Positions 25,774-36,842 are shown, counted from the stretch's first letter. The stretch: 64,000 nucleotides of DNA from Calliphora vicina (GCF_958450345.1 NC_088780.1:39207667-39271666), one strand, 5' to 3'. The notes: generated by a model from the sequence alone, not told the origin. Program-made: numbers and translations.

Positions 25774-26568
25774 CAGTGAGGCCTCGATTATCCATGATTC
25801 GAAGAAAAAGAAACAAATTGTGGATCGATTTCAACTTTTTTGCATCGATTAACCGTAATTGCCTCAATTATCCGGCATTATAAGCAAGATTTTTTTCGAT
25901 TATTTTTGAACAACAAACACAATGTGAATAAAACGAAAAAGAGGAATTCCCCATTCGAAACTAAAAATATTTAAAGATTGCTGAAGAACCAAAAGTTCTA
26001 ATTAATTAATAGTGAATGAAAAGGCTAAAATATTCCACTCAAAATTGAACAAAAAAGCGACATGGAATTCACAAACTTAGGACAAAAATCTTCAGCTGAT
26101 TATATAGCTGCCACAATTCATATCAATAGAATAGAAAAACTCAGCAATGAACGATTTATACAAATTTCCAAACCAAATGTGACGTCTTTGATCCAACCGA
26201 TGGATCAGGGTGCAATATGGAGCTTTAAATGTCATTATCGAAAAACTATAGTGCAAAAACTATTCACGTCAATCAATAGATACGAATTTAAGAAAGCGTT
26301 TAACATCAAGAAAGCACTGTTGTCAATTAATAATGCTTGGAACGCTGTTACTTCTGCAGTTTTGAAAAATGCGTAGAATAACTTACTCTGCCCAGAAAAT
26401 GAAATGCTGTGGGCATATGTCTGAAATTTAATAAAATCCTTATATTATTTAAATATGTAAATAAAATCCTTTAAAAAACTACTCAAAATTGGTACTCAAT
26501 TAACCGGGAAAATTGATTATCCAGAATGCTTCCGGTCCCGACCAATACGGATAATCGAGGTCCCACTG
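25774..26568 (+). mobile_element. Non-autonomous pogo/Tigger element, copy 2
   Basis: Inverted ends CAGTGAGGCCTCGATTATCC and the inverse of CAGTGGGACCTCGATTATCC, flanked by TA. The plus-strand frame 26062-26376 encodes the same 104-residue transposase C-terminal piece as the copy at 11143-11959 (KPNVTSLIQPMDQGAIWSF), differing at few positions. Both lack the N-terminal two thirds. The near-identity points to a recent burst of a deleted form moved by a full-length element elsewhere. Confidence 0.85.
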
Positions 26569-26588
26569 TATGTAGATTTTAAATAAAA

Positions 26589-27000
26589 CAAGTAAGAGAG
26601 CTATATTCGGCTGTGGCGAATTTTATATACCCTTCACCAAATTATACTTCAAAATAAAAATTTTAAATATTTTTAGGTAAACAAAATTTATTTTTTTTGC
26701 AGTTTTTTAATTTTTTGGAAAAAAAATTTGTTTTGGTTTTTTTTAATATTTAGCGAAAAAAACTTTTGGTTTTGGAAAAAAATAGGGTTAAAAAATATTT
26801 TTCCGATTTTAAATCACTGTATGTCCAACTTACTATGGTTTTATATACGTCGCGACGTACATAAAACCATAGTAAGTTGGACGCGTCTTTGCAAAGGTCT
26901 TTGAAATATCTATGATTAGATATCCATATTGTCTATATTAATATAGGTCAAAAATCGAGGTTGTCCGGGTTTTTTCCTCATATCTCAGCAAGCATAGCTG
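26589..27000 (+). mobile_element. Repeat A copy, 3'-truncated
   Basis: It has the AAGTAAGAGAGC start and TTATATACCCTTCACC, and runs to the CATATCTCAGC block where it stops at a MITE-containing segment. Near 26828-26880 the arms AACTTACTATGG and CATAGTAAGTTGGA form a hairpin. Confidence 0.75.
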
Positions 27001-27018
27001 CCATAGAGAATAGACTTA

Positions 27019-27145
27019 CCCCCAGTAACACGAAGTCTGGTTATGTATTAACAAATAGTTAAACTGACAGTTTTCATACAAAAATATTTTTAACCGACAG
27101 TATAACTATTAGTTAGGCTATAACCAGGCTTCGTGTTAATGGGGG
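27019..27145. mobile_element. PIF/Harbinger-like MITE, copy 2
   Basis: Same 127 bp element as at 67-193, with CCCCCAGTAACACGAAG at the left, the inverse at the right and TTA duplications at 27016-27018 and 27146-27148. High similarity between the copies suggests fairly recent activity. Confidence 0.8.
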
Positions 27146-27566
27146 TTAGAGGATAAACTCTGCTGTCAAAGACCTAACTCAGTTGTCAGAAACCTAAGTG
27201 GTGAGAATGTATTAGTAGAAAAAACTATTTTTAGTAATTTTTTTGTTTGAGTTTTTTTCTAGTTTCCGCTCTATGTTTCTCTATGATAGCTGCTTTCAAA
27301 AAAATAAAAAAATATGCCCCAAAATATTCTTATATATATTTTGCAAAGAAATTTATAGCTTAGCCTTCGGTATCGTGTAGAGTAAAAAATCTATAAAATA
27401 AAATTTTTTGGATTTTTTCATAAACCAAAATTTATTGCATTTTAAAAATTAAAATTTTCAAAAAAAAATCTGCTAAATTTTTTTATTTCCATATTTTTTT
27501 AATTCTTAAATATTTTATAAATTTTTGAAAAGAAGATACAATTTTCTACACGTAAATGTATAATAT
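27146..27566. other. AT-rich intergenic DNA
   Basis: No gene or defined repeat recognised between the MITE and the LTR-like segment. Confidence 0.35.
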
Positions 27567-27927
27567 TGTTACGATGTTGCATTAATTTGAATTTAACTGT
27601 CTGTAATGACTGCTTGCAACATTCATCATGTTTATAAAAATTTCTAGTGCTCGAAACTTCTACTTAACATTGCTGTTATCAACATAGTATGTGGATATGT
27701 CAGCATTAATTGTTAATGCTGATAAAAGCTCTAGAAATAGAATAGTTTTGTCCGTTATATAGATAATTTATGAAACTGCTGGAAGATGGCAATGTGTATA
27801 TAAATAGTGACAGAAAGTTGCGGTCAGTCAGTTGATCAAAGGCGCTGTTAGAATTAACATCAACTCCATTACCATTGCATTCTTGAACATTATAAAGTGT
27901 GTAATATAACTATGTGTGTATTAAACA
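27567..27927 (+). repeat. LTR-like segment, copy 1
   Basis: It begins TGTTACGATG and ends TTAAACA, thus TG...CA as in retroviral-type LTRs. Near its middle is GTATATAAATAG, a TATA-box-like word, followed about 30 bp on by GTCAGTCAGTTGATC, an initiator-like start. A second copy of 367 bp is at 28136-28502. No internal retrotransposon genes remain. Both copies are directly followed by the start of repeat A. Confidence 0.6.
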
Positions 27928-28135
27928 AGTAAGAGAGCTATATTCAGCTGTGCCGAATCTTATATACCCTTCACCAAATTATACTTCAAAATACAAATTT
28001 TAAATATTTTTAGGTATTATTATTATATTAGTTGTAGAAGTAGTAATACAGCTAGTGCAAGGTTTCCAATTGGCACTTTTCAAACTGCTGGGTAGTAACA
28101 ACTTTTAGTTATTGAACAAAGCTATTGTTACGATG
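27928..28135 (+). repeat. Spacer between LTR-like copies, with repeat A start
   Basis: About 90 bp of the 5' end of repeat A, then unrelated sequence containing TAGTAACAACTTTTAGTTATT, similar to the segment near 2955. It suggests that [LTR plus repeat A start] was duplicated in tandem. Confidence 0.5.
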
Positions 28136-28502
28136 TAGCATTAATTTGAATTTAACGGTATGTAATGACTGCTTGCAACATTCATCATGTTTATAAACAT
28201 TTCTAGTGCTCGAAACTTCTACTTAACAATGTTGATAACACGCTGTTATCAACATAGTATGTGGATATGTCAGCATTAATTGTTAAAGCTGATAAAAGCT
28301 CTAGAAATAGAACATTCTAGTTTTGTCCGTTATATAGATAATTTATGAAACTGCTGGAAGATGGCAATGTGTATATAAATAGTGACAGAAAGTTGCGGTC
28401 AGTCAGTTGATCAAAGGCGCTGTTAGAATTAACATCAACTCCATTACCATTGCATTCTTGAACATTATAAAGTGTGTAATATAACTATGTGTGTATTAAA
28501 CA
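28136..28502 (+). repeat. LTR-like segment, copy 2
   Basis: Same sequence as 27567-27927 with two small differences (an extra GTTGATAACAC stretch and extra bases after AGAACATT). Ends TG...CA. It is either a solo LTR pair or the product of a tandem duplication; no target duplications were found. Confidence 0.6.
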
Positions 28503-28735
28503 AGTAAGAGAGCTAAATTCAGCTGTGAAGAATCTTATATACCCTTCACCAAATTATACTTCAAAATACAAATTTTAAATATTTTTAGGTAAACAAAATT
28601 TTTTTTTTGTTTCCAAAGTTGATTTTTTAATTTTTTGGACAATTTTTTTTTTCAAATTGTTATTTTCAATTTTTTTTTTAATTTTTTTGAATTTTAAAAA
28701 TTTTAGTGTAAAAAAATCAGTATGTAGTTTTCCAT
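28503..28735 (+). mobile_element. Repeat A copy, 3'-truncated
   Basis: Starts AGTAAGAGAGCTAAATTCAG with a mutated hairpin, includes TTATATACCCTTCACC and the AT tract, then fades out. Confidence 0.6.
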
Positions 28736-29855
28736 TTTTTTAAATGAATACCCTTATTATTTTACTCAAGATAAAATATTTTTTTTCATTAAATAATTTA
28801 CGATTTTTATTATTGGATTTTACAATTTCTATGATAGGTCTCAGTAAAAAAATAGATTTGAGTTTATGAATTTTGTGTAGGAATATAACAATAAGTTTGT
28901 TGTGTGTAGTTTCCATACATTTGAATTAAATTAAAAATATGCACACATAAAAATTTAACAAATAGTAAAAGAGATCATTTAAAAGATTTGGATCAGAAAG
29001 TTATAATATAAAAGTAAACAACACAGAAAAAAGTTTCAACATAAATATTATGATTTGAATTCATTGATTTCAATTCATAACATTTATAAATAATTTCTTA
29101 AATAGTATGATTTTTTTTAATATTTTATGTTTTGAAATAAAATCTAGAAGGCTTGAAAAATATAATTTCAATTTCATTTTTATTTTTATGTTGTTCAAAA
29201 ATGTTTGAAATTTTTCATGGAAAATGTTTAGTTTTTTTATGATTTTCAGCTACAAAATGATTAAATTGAGGATGAAATGCTTTTATATTTATGAATGTTT
29301 TATGTTTAATGATAATTTTTAAGTTTCAGATATTCTCCTTTTTATCTTAAAATATTGGCCAATATATGGCTATTATGCAATTATTCTTGCACTAATTCAT
29401 TATATAATACAATTATAATGCAATTTATTAAAAAAATAAAGTAAAAAAAGCAAAAATTTCCGTCATGTAAAATTTTATAATATTTATGAACATGTTCTTA
29501 TTTTGAATGAAATAAGTTTGGGAAAAAAAAGTCAAGTTCGATTAATAATATGTATTACAAAATTCATTCCAATTATGAATTTTTTTTTTCTGTGAATATT
29601 CCTTAGCTACATTAGATGTTATTAAGATATCATTTGTAAAGTATGACTTCCATTATTATTAGCTGGGTCTATATGAAATTAGTTTGGTCTGCATTGTCCC
29701 CCCATTACCGCTAGGGGGTTAATTTTCATTCATAATCATTCACAATAATGTGTACAAAATATTTGTCGGCCTATTGCCTGAACCAACATCATAAACAGCA
29801 ATTTTTAACAATTTATCGTTATAAAAATTTATGGAATTATTTAGTGAAAAGTAAA
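28736..29855. other. AT-rich DNA upstream of the HAD gene
   Basis: No frames with protein features. The last 200 bp should include the promoter and 5' leader of the downstream gene. The sequence is too AT-rich to name single elements. Confidence 0.4.
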
Positions 29856-30798
29856 ATGCATATTAAAGCAGCTTTAATTGATTTAAGTGGCACTCTACAT
29901 GTGGAAGACCAACCAACTCCTGATGCTGTCAATGCCCTTAAAAGGTTAGTTATTTTACAGTATACGAAAGGAATACCAATATCTAATTTTATTCTTCTAC
30001 AGATTGCGTGATTCTGGTGTGATGATTAAATTTGTCACCAACACCACCAAAGAATCCCGACAAACTTTATTAAATCGTTTACAAACAATTGGATTTAATG
30101 TGGATAAAGATGAAATACACAGTTCTTTGAGTGCTGCTGTGGAATATGTTAAGCGAGAACAATTAAATCCCTTCTATTTGGTAAGCAAAGATGCCCGCAC
30201 AGATTTTCCGGCAAATGACGAAGGAAAACCATTCGATTCGGTGGCTGTGGGATTGGCACCCGATGAATTCCATTATGAAAATCTCAATAAAGCTTTTAAG
30301 TAAGTTTTGTGACTTTTACTTACCTTTGTAAATAAATTGTAGAGAACATTTTTTGTAGCATATTATTGGCCAATAAGGATCACAAATTAATTGCCATACA
30401 CGAAGGAAAATACTATAAGCGTAAAGATGGCTTGGCTTTAGGTCCTGGTTGTTTTGTTAAGGGTTTGGAATATGCCACTGGTGCCAAGTCCATATTAATT
30501 GGTAAACCAAATGAATATTTCTTTAAAAGTGCCTTGTCCGATGACATTAATATGGATGAATGTGTTATGATTGGTGATGTATGTTTTGCTTTAGTTTCAC
30601 AAAAATATATTGATAATAATTTTGAATTTGTTGTTTTAGGATCCTAAAGATGATATTGTTGGTGCTATGAAAGTCGGTCTTAAAGGTATACAAGTTAAAA
30701 CTGGTAAATATTTGCCCGATGTAGTGGTTGATCCACCACCCACCGCCTTGGTAGAGAATTTTTCAGAAGCTGTTGATTGGATTATGAAAAATAAATAA
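29856..30798 (+). CDS. HDHD2-like HAD-family phosphatase, 4 exons
   Basis: Predicted exons are 29856-29944, 30003-30299, 30359-30578 and 30640-30798, giving 254 residues, close to the 259 of human HDHD2. All introns are 58-61 bp with GT/AG ends and maintain frame. The start is placed at MHIKAALIDLSGTLH because family members begin just before this motif; the frame is open upstream to 29748 but that part has no family resemblance. HAD motif I is DLSGTL (residues about 9-14; the second acidic residue is Ser, as in HDHD2), motif II is the Thr in FVTNTT, motif III is the Lys in IGKP and motif IV is MIGD followed by DPKDD. The cap insert carries YYKRKDGLALGPG. It should be a Mg-dependent cytosolic hydrolase; substrate unknown. 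An AATAAA lies about 60 bp past the stop. Confidence 0.92.
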
Positions 30799-31240
30799 GT
30801 TTATTAAGGATACAAATTTATAATTGATAGAATTAAACAAATTAAATTTATAATTATAATAAAAAAATATCCGAGAAGGGTTCACATCATGAGTAATGTA
30901 TACAAGTTTAACAATCCGTTCTTAATTTCTTAGCTATTAATTCGCCTATAGAAACCTTTTTGATATATAAATTCAAATATATTCAAACTTACTAGGTTTT
31001 GTATTAAAATATATGTAGTAAAGTTCACTTCATAGCTTTGTCAAAACAATGGAATACTTTTTATTTATTGACAATAAAATATTTTTCTGATGTAGGGTTT
31101 ATATGGAAATAGGTTCACTTATGAACCAATCATCACAAAAGTTGGTTGAAAGATTTAGGTTCATATAAAACTTGTTTATGTCCGATTTCATCGCGTTATT
31201 ATTATGAGAACATAATGAATGTTCAAGTCATTTTCTGAGT
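30799..31240. other. 3' flank of the HAD gene, no other gene
   Basis: The immediate downstream sequence is AT-rich with AATAAA-type signals near 30856, fitting a short 3' UTR. No further coding sequence. Confidence 0.45.
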
Positions 31241-31575
31241 TGGACCTAGTATGAGGACTTGGGACAAATGTTGCCCGATTTTTGCCATATTTTACAGTAC
31301 TTAGAACTAATTGGTGCAACATTTTATCAGGATTGCCGAATAATCGACATATTTATGACATCTCAAACAGTATTTCGGGGGAACATTTGTAACCATTTTC
31401 AACAGGGAGTGTTTGTGGAAAATTTCAGCGAGTTAAATCCTTTATTTTGAGTCCTATCGTCTTAGAATCTTATGAGGACCCATAATCTATGTATATACTT
31501 TTGTGGGTCTGCTATGAATATTTCGATGTGTTACAAACGGAATGACAAATTCAATATACACCCCATCTTTAATTT
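31241..31575 (+). mobile_element. Repeat B fragment
   Basis: Shares GGACAAATGTTGCCCGATTT, CAACATTTTATCAGGATT and TTACAAACGGAATGACAAA with the copy at 14481-14936. The GACGGACATAG block is mostly deleted. The frames at 31259-31450 and 31487-31675 are not genes. Confidence 0.55.
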
Positions 31576-31950
31576 CTTTTTCTGATTTTTTTCGGACGAT
31601 AGTAAAGATTACTAAAGTCAAATTTTTTAAATAAAAACCAAAATAATAAACATTCTTAATGCTGTATTGATGCAAACTATCTGTGATGATAAATATTCAA
31701 TTAATAAATTAGCAGTTTCAAATATTGTAAAAAATAATTGGAGACAGGTACTGTAAAAACTCATCATTTGGCAGGAAGATCTCTTTAAAATAATTGTATA
31801 TAATGAGAGTTTAAGAAAAACCCAAAAATGACTCCCCGGAAAATTTTCAATAATCTAAAATTGGAAATGTTAGTCGCAAGGCAAAAGAGTCTAGTGTATC
31901 TTTCTATGGCCCAGTGAAAAAACCTCTTATTTCTTAAAAAACATACTAAT

Positions 31951-32414
31951 GTAATTCACGTCACAGTTTTTTACCCTTCCTAAAATGCGAACTTTTGCAC
32001 AATCCCATTTCAAGTCAATTGAACCAATTTTTGAAACCGATGTCTGACGATCGGGATGAAATTTAGTTATCTTCCTTTAAGAGCTTTTTGGTAGTTTAGT
32101 GGGATCGAATGGGATATTTATCAAAATAAATGTTTTGTAACTCATGATATAAAAGTTGTTAATTTTGCAGAAAAATAAGTTACATGGATGAATGTAAAAT
32201 TTTGACCCCCAAATTGTCAAATTTTGAACCCCTCTTACTCAGACAGTTCATGACCGATCTTGTTGAAAAATTGGTGCACATTTCCTACCGAACGGCAGAC
32301 ATCGATTTCAAAAGTTGGTTCACTTGACATGAAATCCTCTATTTATGTAGTTGTTGTGATTGGGTGAAAGTTCGCATTTTCGCAAGGGTAAAAACGCTGA
32401 CATGAATCACCTTA
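31951..32414. mobile_element. Long palindromic MITE related to the 44.9 kb element
   Basis: The outer arms (TAATTCACGTCACAG at left, the inverse ending CATGAATCACCTTA at right) and the inner arms (CATTTCAAGTCAATTGAACC at 32010; the inverse near 32320) form a ~180 bp inverted repeat. The inner arm matches the terminal sequence of the long-inverted-repeat element at 44947-49845. No coding frame. Confidence 0.65.
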
Positions 32415-32419
32415 CTGTT

Positions 32420-32760
32420 CGTATACAATTTGCAAAGAACATTTAAAATGGTCGAGACAGAAATATAATACTGTTTTCTTTCTCGAATGAATCCAAATAA
32501 GATTTAAACTGGTCGAGACAGAAATAGAATACTGTTTTCTTTCTCGAATGAATCCAAATACAACATTTGTAAGACTACCGAAGGCAAAAAGACTGGACCT
32601 CAAGTACACATATAAGAGAGTAAAGTTTAGCTGTGGCAATATTATGGCGTGTGAATGTTTTTCAGGCCAAGTTATCATAAAGGATACTATGACTGGAATC
32701 AAAAACAGTTCAATTTTAAACCATGTTATATGCTTACACTAAGGACAATATATGGGTAAT
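32420..32760 (+). pseudogene. Tc1-like transposase fragment with an internal duplication
   Basis: The segment reading CTGTTTTCTTTCTCGAATGA is duplicated with a unit of about 65 bp (32445 and 32512). Plus-strand translation gives a decayed first catalytic region (NESKYN-like, in place of SDESKFN) and a stretch matching the following Tc1 region, with stops. Similar fragments are at 44755-44800 and 61715-61865. Confidence 0.55.
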
Positions 32761-33796
32761 TGTAAATCTCAAAATATAGACCCAAAAATCATTCCACGAA
32801 GGAGCTTTATAAGATGCGGTTATAAGGATGCAGTAATAAAAAAACAAGGGATATCCAACAAAATACGGAATCAAGAAAAGGGCTCGAAACTCATGTACAA
32901 TCATGCCACGAAAAACTGTGTACCGGAATAGTGATTCATTAGCAAAAAGCGAGAACTGTACAATCTTCACTTTCACACAGCCTGTTCTACTCACTAGAAT
33001 GCTCCGAATTTATTCGTCCAAGGACTGTCAACTCAGCAACAACTGCTGTTACAACAAAAAGAGTTAGACCCAGTAGAAAATCATCGAACGAAAATATTAA
33101 TGAAATTTTTAGTCCGAAACGAACTCATTCTGTGTAAAAATAGATGTAACAAATCATTCTGTGCACATGTATCTTTATAAATCGCCAACTTTACGATACT
33201 GATGTCTGAATTGATTTATGTAGCATACATCAAAATGTAGTCATAAATAATGTGTTTTTTTCTTGTTATTTCTTTTTGCTTTATTATATACTATACTAAA
33301 AATATTTTATAATAAAAAATATGTATGTACATATGTAATAAAAACTATAATTACACTTACTTCGACAAATAAATTGTTCTTCGGATCACTCTTTGATTTA
33401 CCGTAAAGGTATTATTTATTAGTTTTCTTATGTCTATCAATATGTTGTCTATTTGTAATATCTGCGAATACAAAAGAAGATAAATTAAATAATTATGTAG
33501 GTACGTAAAGAGTTTTATTGATTGACAATAAATATTTATTTTAAATTTGACATAAAGAGAATATATTATAGAAATCCTATAGAAAAATATTTATGTATTT
33601 TTGTAAGTAAAGCTAAAAATGGATTTCGACAATTTATTTTAAAAAATGTATATGTATAATTTAGTTATTTCTCTCAAACTTTTAATAAATGTTAAGTTTA
33701 AAATTTTAACAACAATCCATACATACCTTATAAAATGATTTACTATACACTAAGTTAGTAGATTTGGAAAAAAACTAAAATTTGTCTATAATGCAC
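32761..33796. other. Intergenic and 3' flank of Tgs1
   Basis: No gene recognised. The last few hundred bases should contain the Tgs1 3' UTR on the minus strand; several plus-strand TTTATT words (AATAAA on the minus strand) are present, for example near 33525. Confidence 0.4.
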
Positions 33797-35260
33797 TTAA
33801 GTTGTTGTCGTCTTGGTTAATATTTCATCACCATACAAAGCGGTAATGGCCACCAAACGTGAATCCAAATAATTATGTTCAATTTCGCAACGCTTACCAA
33901 TGCCAGCAAGTTTAACAATTTGTTTAACACTCGAATTGCGCGGTAGAAATAATGCAATATTATCGGAAACATTTCTGGATGCACTGACCAATTCTGTAGC
34001 ACTGACAGGCAATAAATATTTGTCAATATCAAATTCTTTTTTATTCTTGTATTTTGGACCACCCCAGGGAGGACTTAAAAACACTGTATCAGCTTTAAGT
34101 TTACCAGCGGCAGCCAGCTGCAGAAAATCACCCAAAATAAACTCGATTTTGTGGGAAACTTTGTAAATATTTGCATTATGTTTAGCCATTTCCAATTTAA
34201 CGGGGTCAATATCAATGGCTATGACCTTATCGCAGGTTAAGGCAAATTGTATGACATTACCACCACTGCCACAAAAGCCGTCGACAATTATACTGCACTT
34301 AAGACGTTCGGCTAAATGTTTGGCTACCTTTTCAGGGGTTACAGAAAACCAACTTTCACGATCCAGCCGTATGCCCTCATCAAAGCGTGAAAAGAGACTA
34401 AAACGTTTGCGCCAGTATTTTAAGAGACCCTTTTCTTCCAATATAAAAGCGGGCACATTTTTTAGTTTACGATTTCTTTTTCTCTTCTGTATTTTGCTTA
34501 TGGATTTCTGTTGTACACTGTGCAAAGAGTCCTCATCTTCTTTTGTGCTGATAGGTGACAAGTCTTTATCACAATCTTCAATGTCACTGTCACTGGATTC
34601 ATTCTCCATTTCGGAATCTGAGAAAAAATCACTATAGTGTATAGTTTTGCTAGAGGATTTATGTTTGTTGCTAGAATTTTGTGGCCTGCCACCAAATGAT
34701 ATGGGTAAACCTAAATTTTCTAATTGTTCTAATTCTTCCGTTAGTTTTGCAATAGCTTCGTCTTCTTCTTCTGTGTCCTCTTCTGTAATAGCTTGAGGAG
34801 TTTCAATGGATTTTTTCAAGTCCAAAAAATAATTGTAAAATATTGTGGTAAATATTAAATACTGTTCACAGTATATTTCTTCTCTGTGTTCATGCCACAA
34901 ATCATCCCAAGACTTTTCTGGTAATATATCTGAATCAGTTCGAGGTGTTTCTAAATGTTCAGTTTCTTTTTCATATTCCTTATTCGCCTCTTTAAGGCTA
35001 ACGGTTTCTCCTCGCACTTCGGGTTCCTTTTCTGTTTTTAGATAATCTTTGTATTTCTCATTCCATGTCTGAAGTACTTGCTCTTCACCTTCTTTACTCC
35101 AAAATTTGATCCAATTTTCTAGCTGTTCTAATTCAAAATTTTCTTGAAACTCTCTTATGAACAAATCAAAATCTATACCACTTTCTTGGTTTTGCAAAAT
35201 TCGATTAAAATTAAAAAATATGGGCTGCTTACTTTTGGATTCTATAAAATATTGGCTCAT
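33797..35260 (-). CDS. Tgs1: Trimethylguanosine synthase (second cistron)
   Basis: A single uninterrupted 487-residue frame. It is the RNA cap hypermethylase that converts m7G to m2,2,7G on snRNAs, snoRNAs and some other RNAs using S-adenosylmethionine. The C-terminal ~200 residues are the methyltransferase: motif I VDGFCGSGGN (326-335), the acidic end of the second strand in IDIDP (349-353), GDFLQL (377-382) and the motif IV active site SPPWGGP (396-402), whose Trp is known to stack on the cap guanine. FILEEKGLLKYW and RFDEGIRLDRESW just before it are conserved TGS1 signatures. The N-terminal half is acidic and low-complexity. The start codon lies 3 bp after the stop of the upstream moi-like frame and in the same frame, so translation from a bicistronic mRNA is expected, as known for the Drosophila moi/Tgs1 (dtl, CG31241) locus. 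Confidence 0.95.
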   Translation of the reverse strand: MSQYFIESKSKQPIFFNFNRILQNQESGIDFDLFIREFQENFELEQLENWIKFWSKEGEEQVLQTWNEKYKDYLKTEKEPEVRGETVSLKEANKEYEKETEHLETPRTDSDILPEKSWDDLWHEHREEIYCEQYLIFTTIFYNYFLDLKKSIETPQAITEEDTEEEDEAIAKLTEELEQLENLGLPISFGGRPQNSSNKHKSSSKTIHYSDFFSDSEMENESSDSDIEDCDKDLSPISTKEDEDSLHSVQQKSISKIQKRKRNRKLKNVPAFILEEKGLLKYWRKRFSLFSRFDEGIRLDRESWFSVTPEKVAKHLAERLKCSIIVDGFCGSGGNVIQFALTCDKVIAIDIDPVKLEMAKHNANIYKVSHKIEFILGDFLQLAAAGKLKADTVFLSPPWGGPKYKNKKEFDIDKYLLPVSATELVSASRNVSDNIALFLPRNSSVKQIVKLAGIGKRCEIEHNYLDSRLVAITALYGDEILTKTTTT

Positions 35261-35263
35261 TTT

Positions 35264-36284
35264 TTATAGTATTTGTTGTTGTAACATTCTTAATTCTAAA
35301 TTGCGTTGTATTAAGTCACCAGCTCTGCTAATTGGTTGTACAAACCAAACTTTAATGGCTGGTTTGTAATTGTTATGAAAATATTTGAATAGCTTGTTGT
35401 GCTCCACCTCGTTTGTGGTGGAGGCTAATTGTTCTACAATATCTTTGGAAGTCAAAAATATGTGATTATTATCTTGGGGGTTTTTAGTATTGTATAGTAC
35501 CAATTCTCCAGTTATTTCCACGTATTTATTGTTGCTTAGTTGAGTACCAAAATATGAAAAGGTTAATAGACGTATGCTTAAGGTTCCTTCGGGTAGTGAA
35601 AATTCGCTGAAAGTAAAAGAAATTACAAAAATTCTGTAGTTTTCATAGAGTTGTTTTATAAAATACATGTTAACGTTATTGAGTTATTAAATAAACGATT
35701 AAATTCAAAATCCTTAGTTTTAAAAGTCCCACTTCAATTAGCTATAAGTGGAAGGGAATTTTGATGTGGTCAAAATCATATTGACGTGATGAAGAAGAAT
35801 GACAGAAATATGAGGATAAACATATGTTTGGAAGCGAATAGGGATAGAAACTGTACCAACATATGTTGATTTAATCTTACAGATTGAATCAAATAATTCA
35901 TCTTAATTTACACAAGAAAATTAAATATAATCTATAGCATCATTATCAGCAATTCTTTCTTAGGAATCTTGTATTGAACAATTTGTGTTCATTTCGATAA
36001 TGTATATTCAGAATATAAAAATACAAACAAATAACTAATTAAAAACGTACTCATACTTACATTGGCAAATTAGTTACGCGTACATTTTCCAACAAAGTAT
36101 CACCTTCAGAGGATTTTTGTAATTTTCCAATTACACTACATCTGCCACAGTGCAACAGCCGGTAGTCGTCTTCCAAACACAATTCTTCAACTAACAAAAA
36201 CTTACAAAAATAACAGTATTTTGGAATATTTTCGATATTTTCCACAGCACTTGATTCTAAAGACAATGCCAAGTCTAAAGACAT
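35264..36284 (-). CDS. moi: Modigliani-like telomere-capping protein (first cistron), 2 exons
   Basis: Exon 1 is 36061-36284 and exon 2 is 35264-35606, joined across a 454 bp intron with GTAAGT donor and TTTCAG acceptor; together 188 residues. The assignment rests on position: in Drosophila, moi is the upstream frame of the same transcript as Tgs1. Moi is a component of terminin, the fast-evolving fly telomere cap, binding HOAP. Sequence visible: two CxxC pairs at residues 24/27 and 46/49, then alternating beta-like stretches (VRVTNLP, LSIRLLTF, YVEITGELVLY, AIKVWFVQP) and a C-terminal helix, reminiscent of a small OB fold such as Ten1. The paired CxxC is compatible with zinc binding. The protein is too diverged for me to confirm identity by sequence; it could be an unrelated gene in the same place, though size and layout agree. 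Confidence 0.72.
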
Positions 36285-36842
36285 TTGTTTAACTACAATA
36301 ATTTAGTTTAATTGAATTATTTTTTAGTAAAACACACTGCCACTCATTAAAAATAATTAGTTTAAAATCATTCACAATAGATAAACAGCTGCAGTAAACA
36401 TGTACTCTTTTCATACAACCCTGTAACAACCAATAATAATGTAATCGATAACTTTTGTTGTGATTGCCAGCAGTGATGTCTACTTATTAGTAATAAATAA
36501 CGACAAAATAATATCCATTTGTATTTCTCTTTTTGAGCCTTTTAAATTATAAAATTTTTAATATTTTAAATTGACTTGGTATTGTTTTAAACATATAAAT
36601 TTAACATGCTTAAATTAAGTGAAAAATTGTTTAATTTTGTGAAAATAAATTTTTTAGTTTTGCAAAGCGTTAGTCTTTTTTATAGTTGTCAACACTTTAT
36701 TGCCAGCAATAACAAAAGCCGCTCAAAAAGTTGCACTCGTTTTTCGAGGAAAAGTGAAAATTTTTAATAAAATAGAATTTCAATTAAAAATCGTAATTTA
36801 TTTAATAATTTTTACAAAAAATCTAAATTAAACCTTAGCAAA
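36285..36842. promoter_or_regulatory. Divergent promoter between moi/Tgs1 and Ada2a/Rpb4
   Basis: 558 bp separate the two start codons, so both transcription units must be initiated here. It contains CCAAT near 36430, an ATCGATA core near 36444 that partly matches the fly DRE element of housekeeping promoters, and CAGCTG near 36388. No TATA box is evident at a useful distance. Assignment of individual sites is inference. Confidence 0.55.

Noticed and set aside
29748..29855. N-terminal extension of the HDHD2-like protein
   Set aside because: The frame is open upstream, but the added 36 residues have no family counterpart; the conserved start is at 29856.
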